A stretch of DNA of 64,000 nucleotides from Pirellulales bacterium (GTDB taxonomy: Bacteria; Planctomycetota; Planctomycetia; Pirellulales; Lacipirellulaceae), in assembly GCA_022841705.1 (NCBI GenBank), contig JALHQZ010000007.1:1-64000 (forward strand). The letters run 5' to 3'. The notes beneath the pieces are model-generated. The model had not been told where the DNA came from. It did no database searches and saw only the letters and a list, made by a program, of their open reading frames with translations. Below, piece after piece: positions 9,181 to 17,456 of this stretch; position 1 is the first letter of the stretch; each line of letters starts with the position of its first letter. The position numbers and the translations under genes were made by a program.

Positions 9181-9363
9181 CTAAAAGTAAGGCACCTCAT
9201 TAAGTTTCGCCGGAATAGTAATCGTCCGAGGTCCTTCGATTTCTTCCCACGTGTAGATGATCCATCGACCGGGTGGAATCTGGACTTCTTGTTCCTGCCC
9301 CCCCATTTTTACCACGGGCGTTACCAAGAGGTTCGTACCGATGAGGAAGTGATCGCTTACTTT
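9181..9363 (-). pseudogene. Glycoside hydrolase family 31 fragment
   Basis: On the minus strand a 60-residue stretch reads SDHFLIGTNLLVTPVVKMGG, then EVQIPPGRWIIYTWEEIEGP, then RTITIPAKLNEVPYF and a stop. This matches the C-terminal beta-sandwich region of GH31 alpha-glucosidases/xylosidases (pattern: QFLLGDDLLVAPV, VYLPxGxWYDxWTG, TVTVPAPLxxIPxF). An in-frame TGA at 9364-9366 cuts it upstream and no catalytic domain is present. It is a decayed remnant. It meets an oppositely oriented gene fragment almost base to base at 9363-9366. Confidence 0.55.
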
Positions 9364-9365
9364 TC

Positions 9366-9542
9366 AAATGCCACTCACACTTTGGCTTTATCACCTTCGA
9401 TCCGGTGAACAAGACCTATGCCATTGACTCGTTTCGCTTTCTCATCCATTCCACTGATGGAGAGGCTTCCAACCAGTTTCCTGGTTGGCCAGTGACGATC
9501 CACCAAGCGGAGAATCGCGGCGAGAATAGCAACGACAGATGA
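9366..9542 (+). pseudogene. Metallophosphatase-like C-terminal fragment
   Basis: The plus strand frame ending at TGA 9540-9542 reads HFGFITFDPVNKTYAIDSF, then FLIHSTDGEASNQFPGWPV and TIHQAENRG. This resembles the extreme C-terminus of PhoD-like or calcineurin-like proteins common in planctomycetes (HFGVVRFDxxxxTI...QFPGWPVTIxQxDN). There is no start codon and no upstream catalytic domain, so it is a gene remnant. The family assignment is from memory of the motif only. Confidence 0.42.
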
Positions 9543-9621
9543 TACAATGCTGAGTGATTGCTGACACCGATGACAGTGTGTGTGGTTGGACTCTCAGGCC
9601 TTTTGGAAAGAATCTTGCTCC

Positions 9622-11469
9622 TTAATTGTCAATGCAGGCGGTCGGCGAATTGTCGACTAAGTGCGCTCCGCATAAGTCCCGGACCAGCATCGCCCCCATC
9701 GCTATCAGTAGCACCGGGCCGGCAGCGATTTCGGGGACCGCTTGCGCTGCGGCAGTGACGGTCGGCCACGTGGCGCCGAAGTTTACCCGCCACACATCGT
9801 ACTGCGCAGGGGTGAAGAGCGTTCCAAGGCCATCGCGCCAAACCGTGTAATCACGGGCGTCCACTAAGCCGTCGTCGTTAAAATCACCCGCCAGGGGAGT
9901 GCGCGTGAGGACCAGCATCGACACGCTGTAGGCTGGCATTTGGTAGACCAAAGCGTTCAAGGCGGTGAGCGGGATGTCGGGTTGCTGGACGGGTTGGGCG
10001 GTAGCGCTGGTGAGCTGATAAACCTCCGCGACCGAAAACGGTTTGTCGTGCGTTACCCGAAGCGCGGCCGACTGGGCGATCCCCGAGCGATTGATGGCGA
10101 TGATCGTCATGCGATTCGGGTCCGCGGGGTCGATGCTCGCGTGAATCGCGGAATTGGCGATGTTGTTCGTGCTTGACGCAACGCTAGTGGAGCCGAACTT
10201 GGCGCCGGCGCCGTCGTAGTTGCGGTACATGTCGAACGCGCCTTGGACGAACTGGTCGCTCCCCGAAGTGAGGTCCCACCATGCCGCGGCGTACACTCCT
10301 TCGCGGCCGAAAATCCCGAGCACGTCGGCTTGGGCGATACCGCCCGAGATGTGCTGGCTGGCGCCATAGTTGTATTCGGTGATAGCGAGTTTCGTGCCGG
10401 GGTAGAACTGCGTGATGTCTTCGTTAACGCGGGTGAGCATCTTGATGGGACCGCTCGTGCTCCACTGGGAGATCCACGATTTTTCCGTATAGGTGGGATC
10501 CCACAGTGAGCGCGGGGCTTGCACGCGGGCGGTCACGGAATCGGCGTCGGTTTGGCCTTCGGTGATACGCACGCCCGCGGTGCTTTGCGCTTCGGGATAC
10601 CAATGAATATCGAGGGCATCCAGCAGCCGCCGCCCGCCGGTAGTCTCGGCCTGTTTCATCGCAGCCAAGAAGTACTCATGAAAATCTCGCCCTGCGCGAT
10701 CGGGCGCATCTTGCAGTGTCCGATAGCCTTGCCAACCGTAATTGACGGCGCCGAGCACCAGCGCGTCCGACTTCACATCCTTGATGCCCCCCGCGTAAGC
10801 GAGCGTGCGATCGACCAATTCTTGATAGGTGGTTTTCTGCGGATGAATGCGGGCGTGCGTTTCGGACCAAAGATCGGGCTCGTTATCGAGGGCGTACAGA
10901 ATCTGCTGCTGGGGCGAGACGCGCGCGGAGGTTTCGACCCAGTTCACAAACTCGTCGCTGTAGACGTAAGCGTCGCTAGTACTTGGCGCGAGGGTGAAGG
11001 GAGCGCCCTTCTTGGGAACAAGTTGCTTGAACCGGGTTTGCAAGTAGTTGGGGGTGTTGGCCACATCGCCGCCGCCATTCTTGTCGGCAGCGACATAACC
11101 CGCCATCGGCGCGGTGACAATAATCGCTTGGCCCGCGTTGCCGGCTTGCTGGATTGCGGGTCGCACGGCCGCACCGGGAGTGTTCGAACTACTCAGGTAA
11201 GCGTCGTTCTGATGAAAATAATCCGACCCGGCGTTCGAGGCGTTATTCTCCCAGTTGTAGGCGGTGTAGCGATTGCCGCCGAGGCGCGTGAGTGCGGTGT
11301 TTCCAATGCGATTGAAATTGCTGCCGTAAATGAGCGGCGAAATTGGGCGCTGGTTCAGCCCGGAGTCTACGGTGAACGAAATGTTGGCGGGCCCCGGATC
11401 GCCCGGTTCAATCGCCCCGAGCTGCGAGCAGCCAAGAAAGCACAGAATGAGTGCGATGGTGAGAATCAT
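9622..11469 (-). CDS. Secreted GH44 endoglucanase-type hydrolase with dockerin-like domain
   Basis: 615 residues. An N-terminal hydrophobic leader with FLGC (possible lipobox) is followed by a GH44 catalytic domain: ISPLIYGSNFN, LTRLGGNRYTAYNWENN, the general acid/base region YALDNEPDLW and the nucleophile region AITEYNYGASQ. The central HWYPEAQ segment is also typical. After a beta domain (about 440-530) comes GDFNDDGLVDARDYTVWRD, a calcium-binding dockerin-type repeat, and then a C-terminal VPE, hydrophobic helix and Arg that resemble a PEP-CTERM sorting tail. It probably acts on beta-glucan, xyloglucan or mannan outside the cytoplasm. No cohesin partner is in the window. Confidence 0.88.
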   Translation of the reverse strand: MILTIALILCFLGCSQLGAIEPGDPGPANISFTVDSGLNQRPISPLIYGSNFNRIGNTALTRLGGNRYTAYNWENNASNAGSDYFHQNDAYLSSSNTPGAAVRPAIQQAGNAGQAIIVTAPMAGYVAADKNGGGDVANTPNYLQTRFKQLVPKKGAPFTLAPSTSDAYVYSDEFVNWVETSARVSPQQQILYALDNEPDLWSETHARIHPQKTTYQELVDRTLAYAGGIKDVKSDALVLGAVNYGWQGYRTLQDAPDRAGRDFHEYFLAAMKQAETTGGRRLLDALDIHWYPEAQSTAGVRITEGQTDADSVTARVQAPRSLWDPTYTEKSWISQWSTSGPIKMLTRVNEDITQFYPGTKLAITEYNYGASQHISGGIAQADVLGIFGREGVYAAAWWDLTSGSDQFVQGAFDMYRNYDGAGAKFGSTSVASSTNNIANSAIHASIDPADPNRMTIIAINRSGIAQSAALRVTHDKPFSVAEVYQLTSATAQPVQQPDIPLTALNALVYQMPAYSVSMLVLTRTPLAGDFNDDGLVDARDYTVWRDGLGTLFTPAQYDVWRVNFGATWPTVTAAAQAVPEIAAGPVLLIAMGAMLVRDLCGAHLVDNSPTACIDN

Positions 11470-11831
11470 CTTAGGACGCCAAGTTGAAACGCGACACGCG
11501 CAGGGACTATCATCCTAGCCCCCCGCCAGTTCCTTGGCCAGCAATTTGAGCAGGAACGTTGGTTTCTTGAGGTGAAAGTGCCGCTACCCCGCCGCATTTG
11601 CTCTTCGAGGCGTTCGCGCCGCTCTCCGAGCGCGGCTTGCACCTACGTGAGCTTCTCCAGTTCCCTCTGAGCCGCGTTGGAATCCTCTCGGTAGCGTTTG
11701 GACATGTCCCGACGGCCATCTCGTTCGTCTTGGCAGGACTTCGCCAACCGGTGCAATCTGCTTCGACGAAACCCGTTGGCTGACAGGCGAGCACGGCCTG
11801 AATGAACCACCGTTAGTCGCGCGCAGATTGA
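11470..11831. other. Gap with degraded coiled-coil coding remnant
   Basis: No intact gene. On the minus strand the frame through 11600-11720 reads RYREDSNAAQRELEKLT, a stop, then VQAALGERRERLEEQMRR. Another frame reads HLKKPTFLLKLLAKELAGG before a stop near 11517. The helical, charged composition suggests a decayed coding segment with a stop and a frameshift. I cannot name the family. Confidence 0.25.
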
Positions 11832-13457
11832 TCAGTCGGCGCCGCCGGTGCTCATTTCGGCCCATTCTTCGCCGAGCCCCCTTGCCAGTTCTTGGCGCAG
11901 CGAACTGACCACTTCCGGATTCTTGGCGGCCAGATTGTTCGTTTCACTCGCATCAACCGTCAGATCGTAGAGCGCATCGGCATACACGGGCACATCGACG
12001 TGGCGCCGGTCTTGGCGATCGGCATTTCGCTGGGCGGCTGAGCGCCGGTCTTGGTGCGTGGCCGGCAGGAACTTCCACCGCGGGCCGACAATCGCGCGAC
12101 CGGGGCCGACCCCTTGCAAGATCACGTGTTGCCGCGGCGCAGTTGCCTTTTCGCCAAGCAACACGGGCGATAGGTCCAGCGCGTCGGCCCCCAAGTTGGC
12201 GGGTAAGTTCTTCACGCCAGCGAGTCGTGGTAATGTCGCCGGTAAATCAACGAGCGCGAACAATTCTTCGCTCTCTCCCAGTGCAACTTTGCCCGGCCAG
12301 TGAACGATCCCTGGCACGCGGCAGCCCCCTTCGTACACATGGTACTTACCGCCGCGTAGCGGTCCGGCAGGGCGATGCTCGCCAACCGTCTCCAGGGCGC
12401 CGTCATCGTAGCCATCATGCAACACGGGGCCGTTGTCGCTGGTGATGAAGATCAGCGTCTCGTCGAGAATGTTTGCCGCTTTTAACGCCGCGACGACTTC
12501 GCCCACCAACGCATCGAACTGCACAATGCAATCGCCCCGCCGACCGCAGCCAGATTTACCGACATAGCGCGGATGGGGAAGCCGGGGAACATGCGGATCG
12601 TGAGCGCCCAGCAACAAAAAGAATGGCTTTTCGCGGGGAGCTGCGATTACTTGCTTGGCCCGGTTGGCAAGCACATCGCTGATGTCCTCATCGGTCCACC
12701 GCGCTGCCTGGCCGCCGGTCATGTAGCCAATCCGCGAGATGCCGTTGATGATGGTATCGCTGTGCTGCTTGTCACCTCGATACTTGAGAAGCTCGGGATG
12801 ATCGCGACCAGTCGGCTCCGTACCAACGGGTTTGGTGTAGCTGATCGAAATCGGATCCTGCGGATCCAGCTTAGCGACCGCGTGGTTCTCGATGAACACA
12901 CACGGCACGCGGTCCACGGTGGCCGGGATGTAAAACGCTTCGTCGAAGCCAATCTCCAGCGGCCCGGGACCCACGAACTGGTTAAGGTCCACGCGCTTCA
13001 CGCCATCGCCAATGCCAAGATGCCATTTGCCAACCAGCGCCGTGTGATAGCCTGCTTCGCGCAAGATCGAAGGCAGCGTCGGCCGGGCGGGGTCAATCGC
13101 CAGCGGGGAATCACCATCGAGAATCGAGGTCTTGCGAACGCGCTCACGGAAAGCATACTCACCGGTCAGCATCGAGTAGCGAGTTGGCGTGCAGGTCGAG
13201 GCGGTCGCATAGCAGCGGTTGAGCTTCAGCCCGGATCGACAAAGCTGATCGATGTTCGGCGTGGGAATCGCGCTCGCGCCGTAGCAGCCCAGGTCGCCAT
13301 AACCCAAGTCGTCCGCGATAATGATCACAATATTCGGCCGACGAGTGTTCGACTCCTCGATGGCCGCCCAGGCGGTGGTCTCCCACACGGAAACGACTCC
13401 CGCGATCGCCGAAAATAGCCAGTGCAAAACCGACTTTCTAAGAAATATAAGAGGCAT
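11832..13457 (-). CDS. Secreted sulfatase
   Basis: About 541 residues from ATG 13457, giving a signal peptide ending near TTAWA; the open frame continues to 13532 but then begins with a Ser/Pro-rich stretch. RRPNIVIIIADDLGYGDLGC supplies metal-binding Asp residues. TASTCTPTRYSML contains the CxPxR motif whose Cys is matured to formylglycine. ALVGKWHLG and the later FITSDNGP (metal Asp-Asn) complete the formylglycine-dependent sulfatase core. It likely removes sulfate esters from marine or algal polysaccharides. It is divergent from a second sulfatase. No maturation enzyme is in the window. Confidence 0.94.
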   Translation of the reverse strand: MPLIFLRKSVLHWLFSAIAGVVSVWETTAWAAIEESNTRRPNIVIIIADDLGYGDLGCYGASAIPTPNIDQLCRSGLKLNRCYATASTCTPTRYSMLTGEYAFRERVRKTSILDGDSPLAIDPARPTLPSILREAGYHTALVGKWHLGIGDGVKRVDLNQFVGPGPLEIGFDEAFYIPATVDRVPCVFIENHAVAKLDPQDPISISYTKPVGTEPTGRDHPELLKYRGDKQHSDTIINGISRIGYMTGGQAARWTDEDISDVLANRAKQVIAAPREKPFFLLLGAHDPHVPRLPHPRYVGKSGCGRRGDCIVQFDALVGEVVAALKAANILDETLIFITSDNGPVLHDGYDDGALETVGEHRPAGPLRGGKYHVYEGGCRVPGIVHWPGKVALGESEELFALVDLPATLPRLAGVKNLPANLGADALDLSPVLLGEKATAPRQHVILQGVGPGRAIVGPRWKFLPATHQDRRSAAQRNADRQDRRHVDVPVYADALYDLTVDASETNNLAAKNPEVVSSLRQELARGLGEEWAEMSTGGAD

Positions 13458-13488
13458 CCGAAGACTCGATTGGTGATAGCTGCTTGGC

Positions 13489-13508
13489 GAAGGGGAAGGG
13501 GAAGGGGC
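13489..13508. repeat. GAAGGG hexanucleotide tract between divergent sulfatases
   Basis: Three consecutive GAAGGG units plus a partial fourth. The tract lies in the region separating the two sulfatase starts. It encodes the PSPSPS stretch only if the longer sulfatase start at 13532 is used. Confidence 0.6.
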
Positions 13509-13637
13509 GACAATCAGTCGAAGACACTGCACAGGACACTAGAGTAATCGATGGCAAGTCATCTGGAGATTATTTCTCGAGTTCCGTTGATCTCAGGCTG
13601 GTTCTTGATAACGCTGCGTAGAACAGGCTGGATTTCG

Positions 13638-15155
13638 ATGCCGCTAGTCAAATTACCGCTGCTGCTGTTCGTTCTGTGCGCGCTAGCCACGGGCCAAGCT
13701 CGCGCCGCTTCCCGCCCCAATATCGTGCTGTTTCTCGTGGACGATCTGGGCTGGACCGACTGGCAGCAAGACCCCAAGTTCAATCCCACCGGCAGTGTGG
13801 TGTACGAAACGCCGAACCTGCTGCGGCTCGCGAAATCGGGGCAAGTATTCCGGAGCGCTTACGCGGCATGCCCGGTTTGCTCGCCGACGCGGGCCGCCAT
13901 CATGACGGGCAAGAACCCGGCCCGCCTGCGGCTGACCGACTGGATCCCGGGGCCAAACGTCGGCACGGCCAAGCTGACGAAGCCCAAGTGGCGGAAGAAT
14001 CTTGCAGCCACGGAAGTGACGCTAGCCGAAGCACTGCGGGCCGGCGGGTACGCCACAGGTTTCTTCGGCAAGTGGCATCTCGGCGAGCGGGGTGGCGCTG
14101 CCGATCCGAAGCAGAACGGGTTTGACGTGAACATCGGTGGCGGCCCCTTCGGCAGCCCCACGTCCGCCGGCGGTTACTTCGCGGCCGCCGATGGATGCTG
14201 GACTGGCCTGCCCGGTCTCGATACCCCCGGCGCCTACCCGGCCGACAAGTATCTCTCGGAGGCGCTCACCGAGCGAGCGGGCGAATTCATCCAGCAGAGC
14301 ACCCAGCAGCCGTTTTTCTTGATGCTTTCCCACTACCACGTTCACACGCCGCTTGAGGCGCCAGCCGATCTGGAAGTGAAGTACCAGCAGAAGATTGATC
14401 GGCTCCAGTCACAAGGCATTGAACTCAAAGACCATACCAACGCCACCTATGCCGCGATGGTGGAGAAAATGGACCAGTCGCTCGGCGCGCTGCTCGATCG
14501 ACTCGAAGACCCCAACGGCGACGGTGATCGCCGCGATTCGGTGCGCGCGAACACGCTGATCTGCTTCGCTTCGGACAACGGTGGCCTATGGTCGGCGGAG
14601 GGTTCGCCGACGCGCAACTTGCCGCTCCGCGAAGGCAAGGGGAGCATGTACGAAGGAGGCATCCGCACACCGCTGGTGATAAGTTGGCCGGGCAACACGG
14701 CCATTGCCCCAGGGGTGGTGACGCAGGCGCTCACCGCCTCGCCCGATCTCTTCGCGACCGCGCTCGATGTCGCCGGACTGTCGGACTCAGCGCCCACTGC
14801 GATCGACGGCGTAAGCCTTCGCACCGCGCTCGAAGGCCACCCCTTCGACCGCGGCGAGCTCTACTGGCACTATCCCCACTTGAGCAATCAGGACAAAGGT
14901 TCCAAGAAGATTTCTGGCGGCGCCTTCGTCAGCGCCGTCCGGAAAGCGAACTGGAAGTTGATTTATTTCTACGAGAACCAGGGGTATGAGTTGTACAACC
15001 TCGCGACTGACGAGGGTGAAACGACCAATGTGTTGGCGGCCGAGCCTGCGATTGCCGCCGAACTAAGCCAAGCGCTGCGCCATTATTTGCTCCGGGTGGA
15101 TGCTCAGCTTCCCGTGAGCAGAGCCACCGGATTGCCGGTCGCAGCGCCACAATAA
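13638..15155 (+). CDS. Secreted sulfatase
   Basis: 505 residues from ATG 13638, which gives a clean signal peptide (MPLVKLPLLLFVLCALATG, ending in ARA); an in-frame ATG at 13551 would add 29 residues. SRPNIVLFLVDDLGWTDW carries metal-binding Asp residues. ACPVCSPTRAAIMTG contains the CxPxR formylglycine motif. TGFFGKWHLGE and FASDNGGLWS are the remaining core motifs. It is a different subfamily from its divergent neighbour, with an insertion around residues 240-280. It probably acts in the periplasm or outside on sulfated glycans. Confidence 0.94.
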   Translation: MPLVKLPLLLFVLCALATGQARAASRPNIVLFLVDDLGWTDWQQDPKFNPTGSVVYETPNLLRLAKSGQVFRSAYAACPVCSPTRAAIMTGKNPARLRLTDWIPGPNVGTAKLTKPKWRKNLAATEVTLAEALRAGGYATGFFGKWHLGERGGAADPKQNGFDVNIGGGPFGSPTSAGGYFAAADGCWTGLPGLDTPGAYPADKYLSEALTERAGEFIQQSTQQPFFLMLSHYHVHTPLEAPADLEVKYQQKIDRLQSQGIELKDHTNATYAAMVEKMDQSLGALLDRLEDPNGDGDRRDSVRANTLICFASDNGGLWSAEGSPTRNLPLREGKGSMYEGGIRTPLVISWPGNTAIAPGVVTQALTASPDLFATALDVAGLSDSAPTAIDGVSLRTALEGHPFDRGELYWHYPHLSNQDKGSKKISGGAFVSAVRKANWKLIYFYENQGYELYNLATDEGETTNVLAAEPAIAAELSQALRHYLLRVDAQLPVSRATGLPVAAPQ

Positions 15156-15198
15156 ATTGATAATCTGATTTCGGCGGCGCTACGCCGCGAGAAGTTGA

Positions 15199-16215
15199 CT
15201 ACTTCGCGGCGGGGAGGTGCTTCGCGAGGTACTCGCGGAACTCGGCCAGGGATTCCTTCTTAACTGCTGTTGGGGTAACGCCGAGCGTGCTCGACCAACC
15301 TTTAACAGGGCGCAGGGTTTCGTCGCCCCGGGCGTATTCGGCCAACAGCCGCACCGATTGGAAACCGTACTCGTAGGGATCCTGCACCACTGAGCCGATG
15401 ATGTTGCCCGCTTCGATGCCATCGAGTGTGGCGGCGTCTTCATCGAAAGCCACCAGGGCGACTTTGCCAAGTAGATTTTCCGCCTTCAAAGTCTCCACCA
15501 TGATTGGCCCATGCTGGGCGTTCATCCCCACAAAGCACTTGAGATCGGGATGCTCGGTGAGAGTTTGCTTCATGACTTCGCGACACCGCTCTTCACTTCC
15601 TTCGTTTACTAGCTGCGCGACGACTTCGTACTTGGGGGCATCGGCCGGCGCACCCTCCGCCAATTCGCGCATGGCTTCTTCGAAGCCACGTTTACGTTCC
15701 AACAAGTTGTCTTTGGTGAGATTGGCGAAGATCACGGCGAGCTTGCCACCTTCGGGTAGAGCTTCCCGCACTAGTTCCGCGGCCAGCCGGCCGGCCCGCG
15801 CATTATTCATGCCGATGTAGCTCAGCCGAGGCGATTCAGGGGCGTCGGAATCGAAAGTGACCATGTGGGCCTGGCCGGCGATTTTGGCGAGCAGTTCCGT
15901 TTGCCCTTGGGCATCGAGTGGGCTAATCGCCACGCCATCGAATTTGGCAGCGGAGAGTTTCTCGAGCAGTTCCGTTTGTTCGGCAACGTTCTCGTCTTCC
16001 TTAGGGAGGGCGAGCTCGACTGTGACATCATTCTTCTTGGCGGCGTCCCGGGCTCCGCTCGCCACCAGTTGCCAGAAGGGCCCCGAGCCGCCCGTCACGA
16101 GCGCCACCTTGACCGGCTTCGCAGGGGGCTCCTGAGTGCTTCGCAGTCGATACCAACCGGCAGCCAACAGCGCGATGACGGCAAGCGAGAGCAACCCTTT
16201 TTTCGACGAGGACAT
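15199..16215 (-). CDS. Periplasmic sugar-binding protein (RbsB-like)
   Basis: 338 residues from ATG 16215, with AGGG about ten bases upstream. MSSSKKGLLSLAVIALLAAG is a signal or anchor segment without a lipobox. The rest is a type I periplasmic binding fold: VALVTGGSGPFWQLVASGARDAAKK, FDGVAISPLDA, VTFDSDAPESPRLSYIGMNN, KCFVGMNAQHG, VALVAFDEDAATLDGIEAGN. These match ribose/xylose-type ABC solute-binding proteins. No permease or ATPase gene lies nearby, so it is an orphan or serves a sensor or a distant transporter. It converges with the sulfatase; a small GC-rich hairpin (15172-15187) separates them. Confidence 0.9.
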   Translation of the reverse strand: MSSSKKGLLSLAVIALLAAGWYRLRSTQEPPAKPVKVALVTGGSGPFWQLVASGARDAAKKNDVTVELALPKEDENVAEQTELLEKLSAAKFDGVAISPLDAQGQTELLAKIAGQAHMVTFDSDAPESPRLSYIGMNNARAGRLAAELVREALPEGGKLAVIFANLTKDNLLERKRGFEEAMRELAEGAPADAPKYEVVAQLVNEGSEERCREVMKQTLTEHPDLKCFVGMNAQHGPIMVETLKAENLLGKVALVAFDEDAATLDGIEAGNIIGSVVQDPYEYGFQSVRLLAEYARGDETLRPVKGWSSTLGVTPTAVKKESLAEFREYLAKHLPAAK

Positions 16216-16525
16216 GTTCGCAACCCTATGGTAGCAAGAGAAGAAAAGCGGCTCGCTAGCACACCCATCTGCGAGCGACATCGCCCCCATTGTGTCATGC
16301 TCGGCGCCAGAAAGATACGCCTTCCCGCAAGACCGCCGGTAGAATTCCAGACCTGGTTTCGGGCACTGCAAAGGGAGGAATCGTCGACTCGTATCAGCCG
16401 ATCTCCGGCCGGATTGCTTGTACGCCGGAGCCTGGGTGTTTCGGGAACACCGACGAGCCCATCGCCTGAAACCGAGAGCTAACGCCCGCCGACTGATCGA
16501 GCTGTGCTAGCAACCGAAACTGATC

Positions 16526-16593
16526 TTGACCCCTTTTCGGCCGGCATGATATTCTCTCGCCGCGTTGTTGGATGGCCGGAATGTAGGCCATCC
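16526..16593 (+). promoter_or_regulatory. Candidate promoter and leader hairpin of the CsrA-receiver gene
   Basis: TTGACC at 16526-16531 and TATTCT at 16550-16555 are separated by 18 bp and form a plausible vegetative promoter about 140 bp before the start codon. Within the presumed leader, GGATGGCC (16570-16577) and GGCCATCC (16586-16593) form a perfect 8-bp stem with the loop GGAATGTA. GGA in a hairpin loop is the core of CsrA recognition. A second GGA lies in the Shine-Dalgarno of the gene itself. Autoregulation is therefore possible, but not shown. Confidence 0.4.
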
Positions 16594-16691
16594 GCCCCGC
16601 CCACGCCTCTGAGGCAGGGAGCGGGGCTCGTGCCAACGGGATGTTGCAGCAACGGGTATGGAAATCAATCCTTCTGGAATGGAGTCAACCG

Positions 16692-17441
16692 ATGCTCATT
16701 CTCTCTCGCAAACCGAACCAAAAAATTGTTCTACCCAATCTGGGCGTCGCGATTGAAATCGTCCGCGTCGCCGGCCGCACGGTGAGTGTGGGGATCGAAG
16801 CTCCCGACTCCGTGAAGGTTTTGCGTGGCGAACTCGCCGCCCACCTGCCGCCGCAGGTGGAAACCCCCAGCGTTCCCGAACGGCATCGCCTGCGGAACGA
16901 TCTCAACCGCGTGAGCCTTGCGCTCGAGCTGGTGCGGAAGCAACTGGAACTCGGCCGCTCCACTGAGGCCGAACAAACGCTCCAGCGCGCGATCGAGTGG
17001 CTCGAACAACTCGATAGTGGCATGCAAACCCCTTCGATCAATAAGTCCGCTCAACCCGGCCGCGCCGTCAAACAAGCGCTGCTGGTGGAAGACGACGCCA
17101 ACGAACGAGAACTTCTGGCCGGCTATCTGCGCCTGAGCGGTTACGAAGTCCGCCAGGCGAGCAATGGCGCCGACGCGCTACAGCTTCTGCACCAACATCC
17201 GGTGGATTTGGTGGTGATGGACATGCAAATGCCGCGGATGAACGGCCTCGAGACGCTGCAAGAAATCCGCAAGGCGCCCCACCTGAAGGATTTGGAAGTG
17301 GTGGTCGTCAGCGGTGCCGAGCAGCGCGAATTGCAAGCCGTTTCGCAAGAGTGCGGCGTCAAGCAGGTGTACCAAAAGCCGCTCAACCCGGCCGATTTAG
17401 TGCGCTACCTTAACGACTCGCTCAAAAGCACGGCCGTGTAG
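16692..17441 (+). CDS. CsrA domain fused to a response-regulator receiver domain
   Basis: 249 residues from ATG 16692 (GGAG 7 bases upstream). Residues 1-48 are a CsrA RNA-binding domain: MLILSRKPNQKIVLPNL, VSVGIEAPDSVKVLRGEL. Residues about 60-105 form a charged helical linker (RLRNDLNRVSLALELVRKQL) resembling a kinase dimerisation helix without a phospho-His. Residues about 125-243 are a receiver domain: acidic pocket VEDDANE, phospho-Asp in LVVMDMQMPRMNG, and the conserved Lys in YQKPLNP. CsrA is normally a 60-70 residue stand-alone protein, so phosphorylation-controlled RNA binding is a natural hypothesis. It converges with the hybrid kinase with only 15 bp between the stops. Confidence 0.9.
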   Translation: MLILSRKPNQKIVLPNLGVAIEIVRVAGRTVSVGIEAPDSVKVLRGELAAHLPPQVETPSVPERHRLRNDLNRVSLALELVRKQLELGRSTEAEQTLQRAIEWLEQLDSGMQTPSINKSAQPGRAVKQALLVEDDANERELLAGYLRLSGYEVRQASNGADALQLLHQHPVDLVVMDMQMPRMNGLETLQEIRKAPHLKDLEVVVVSGAEQRELQAVSQECGVKQVYQKPLNPADLVRYLNDSLKSTAV

Positions 17442-17456
17442 ATTGGCGGCGGGCAA

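Noticed and set aside
8996..9408. 133-residue plus-strand frame after glcF
   Set aside because: Its second half is the antisense of the GH31 remnant; the first part has no recognisable feature.
10519..11487. 322-residue plus-strand frame opposite the GH44 gene
   Set aside because: Shadow of GH44, which has a signal peptide and both catalytic Glu regions.
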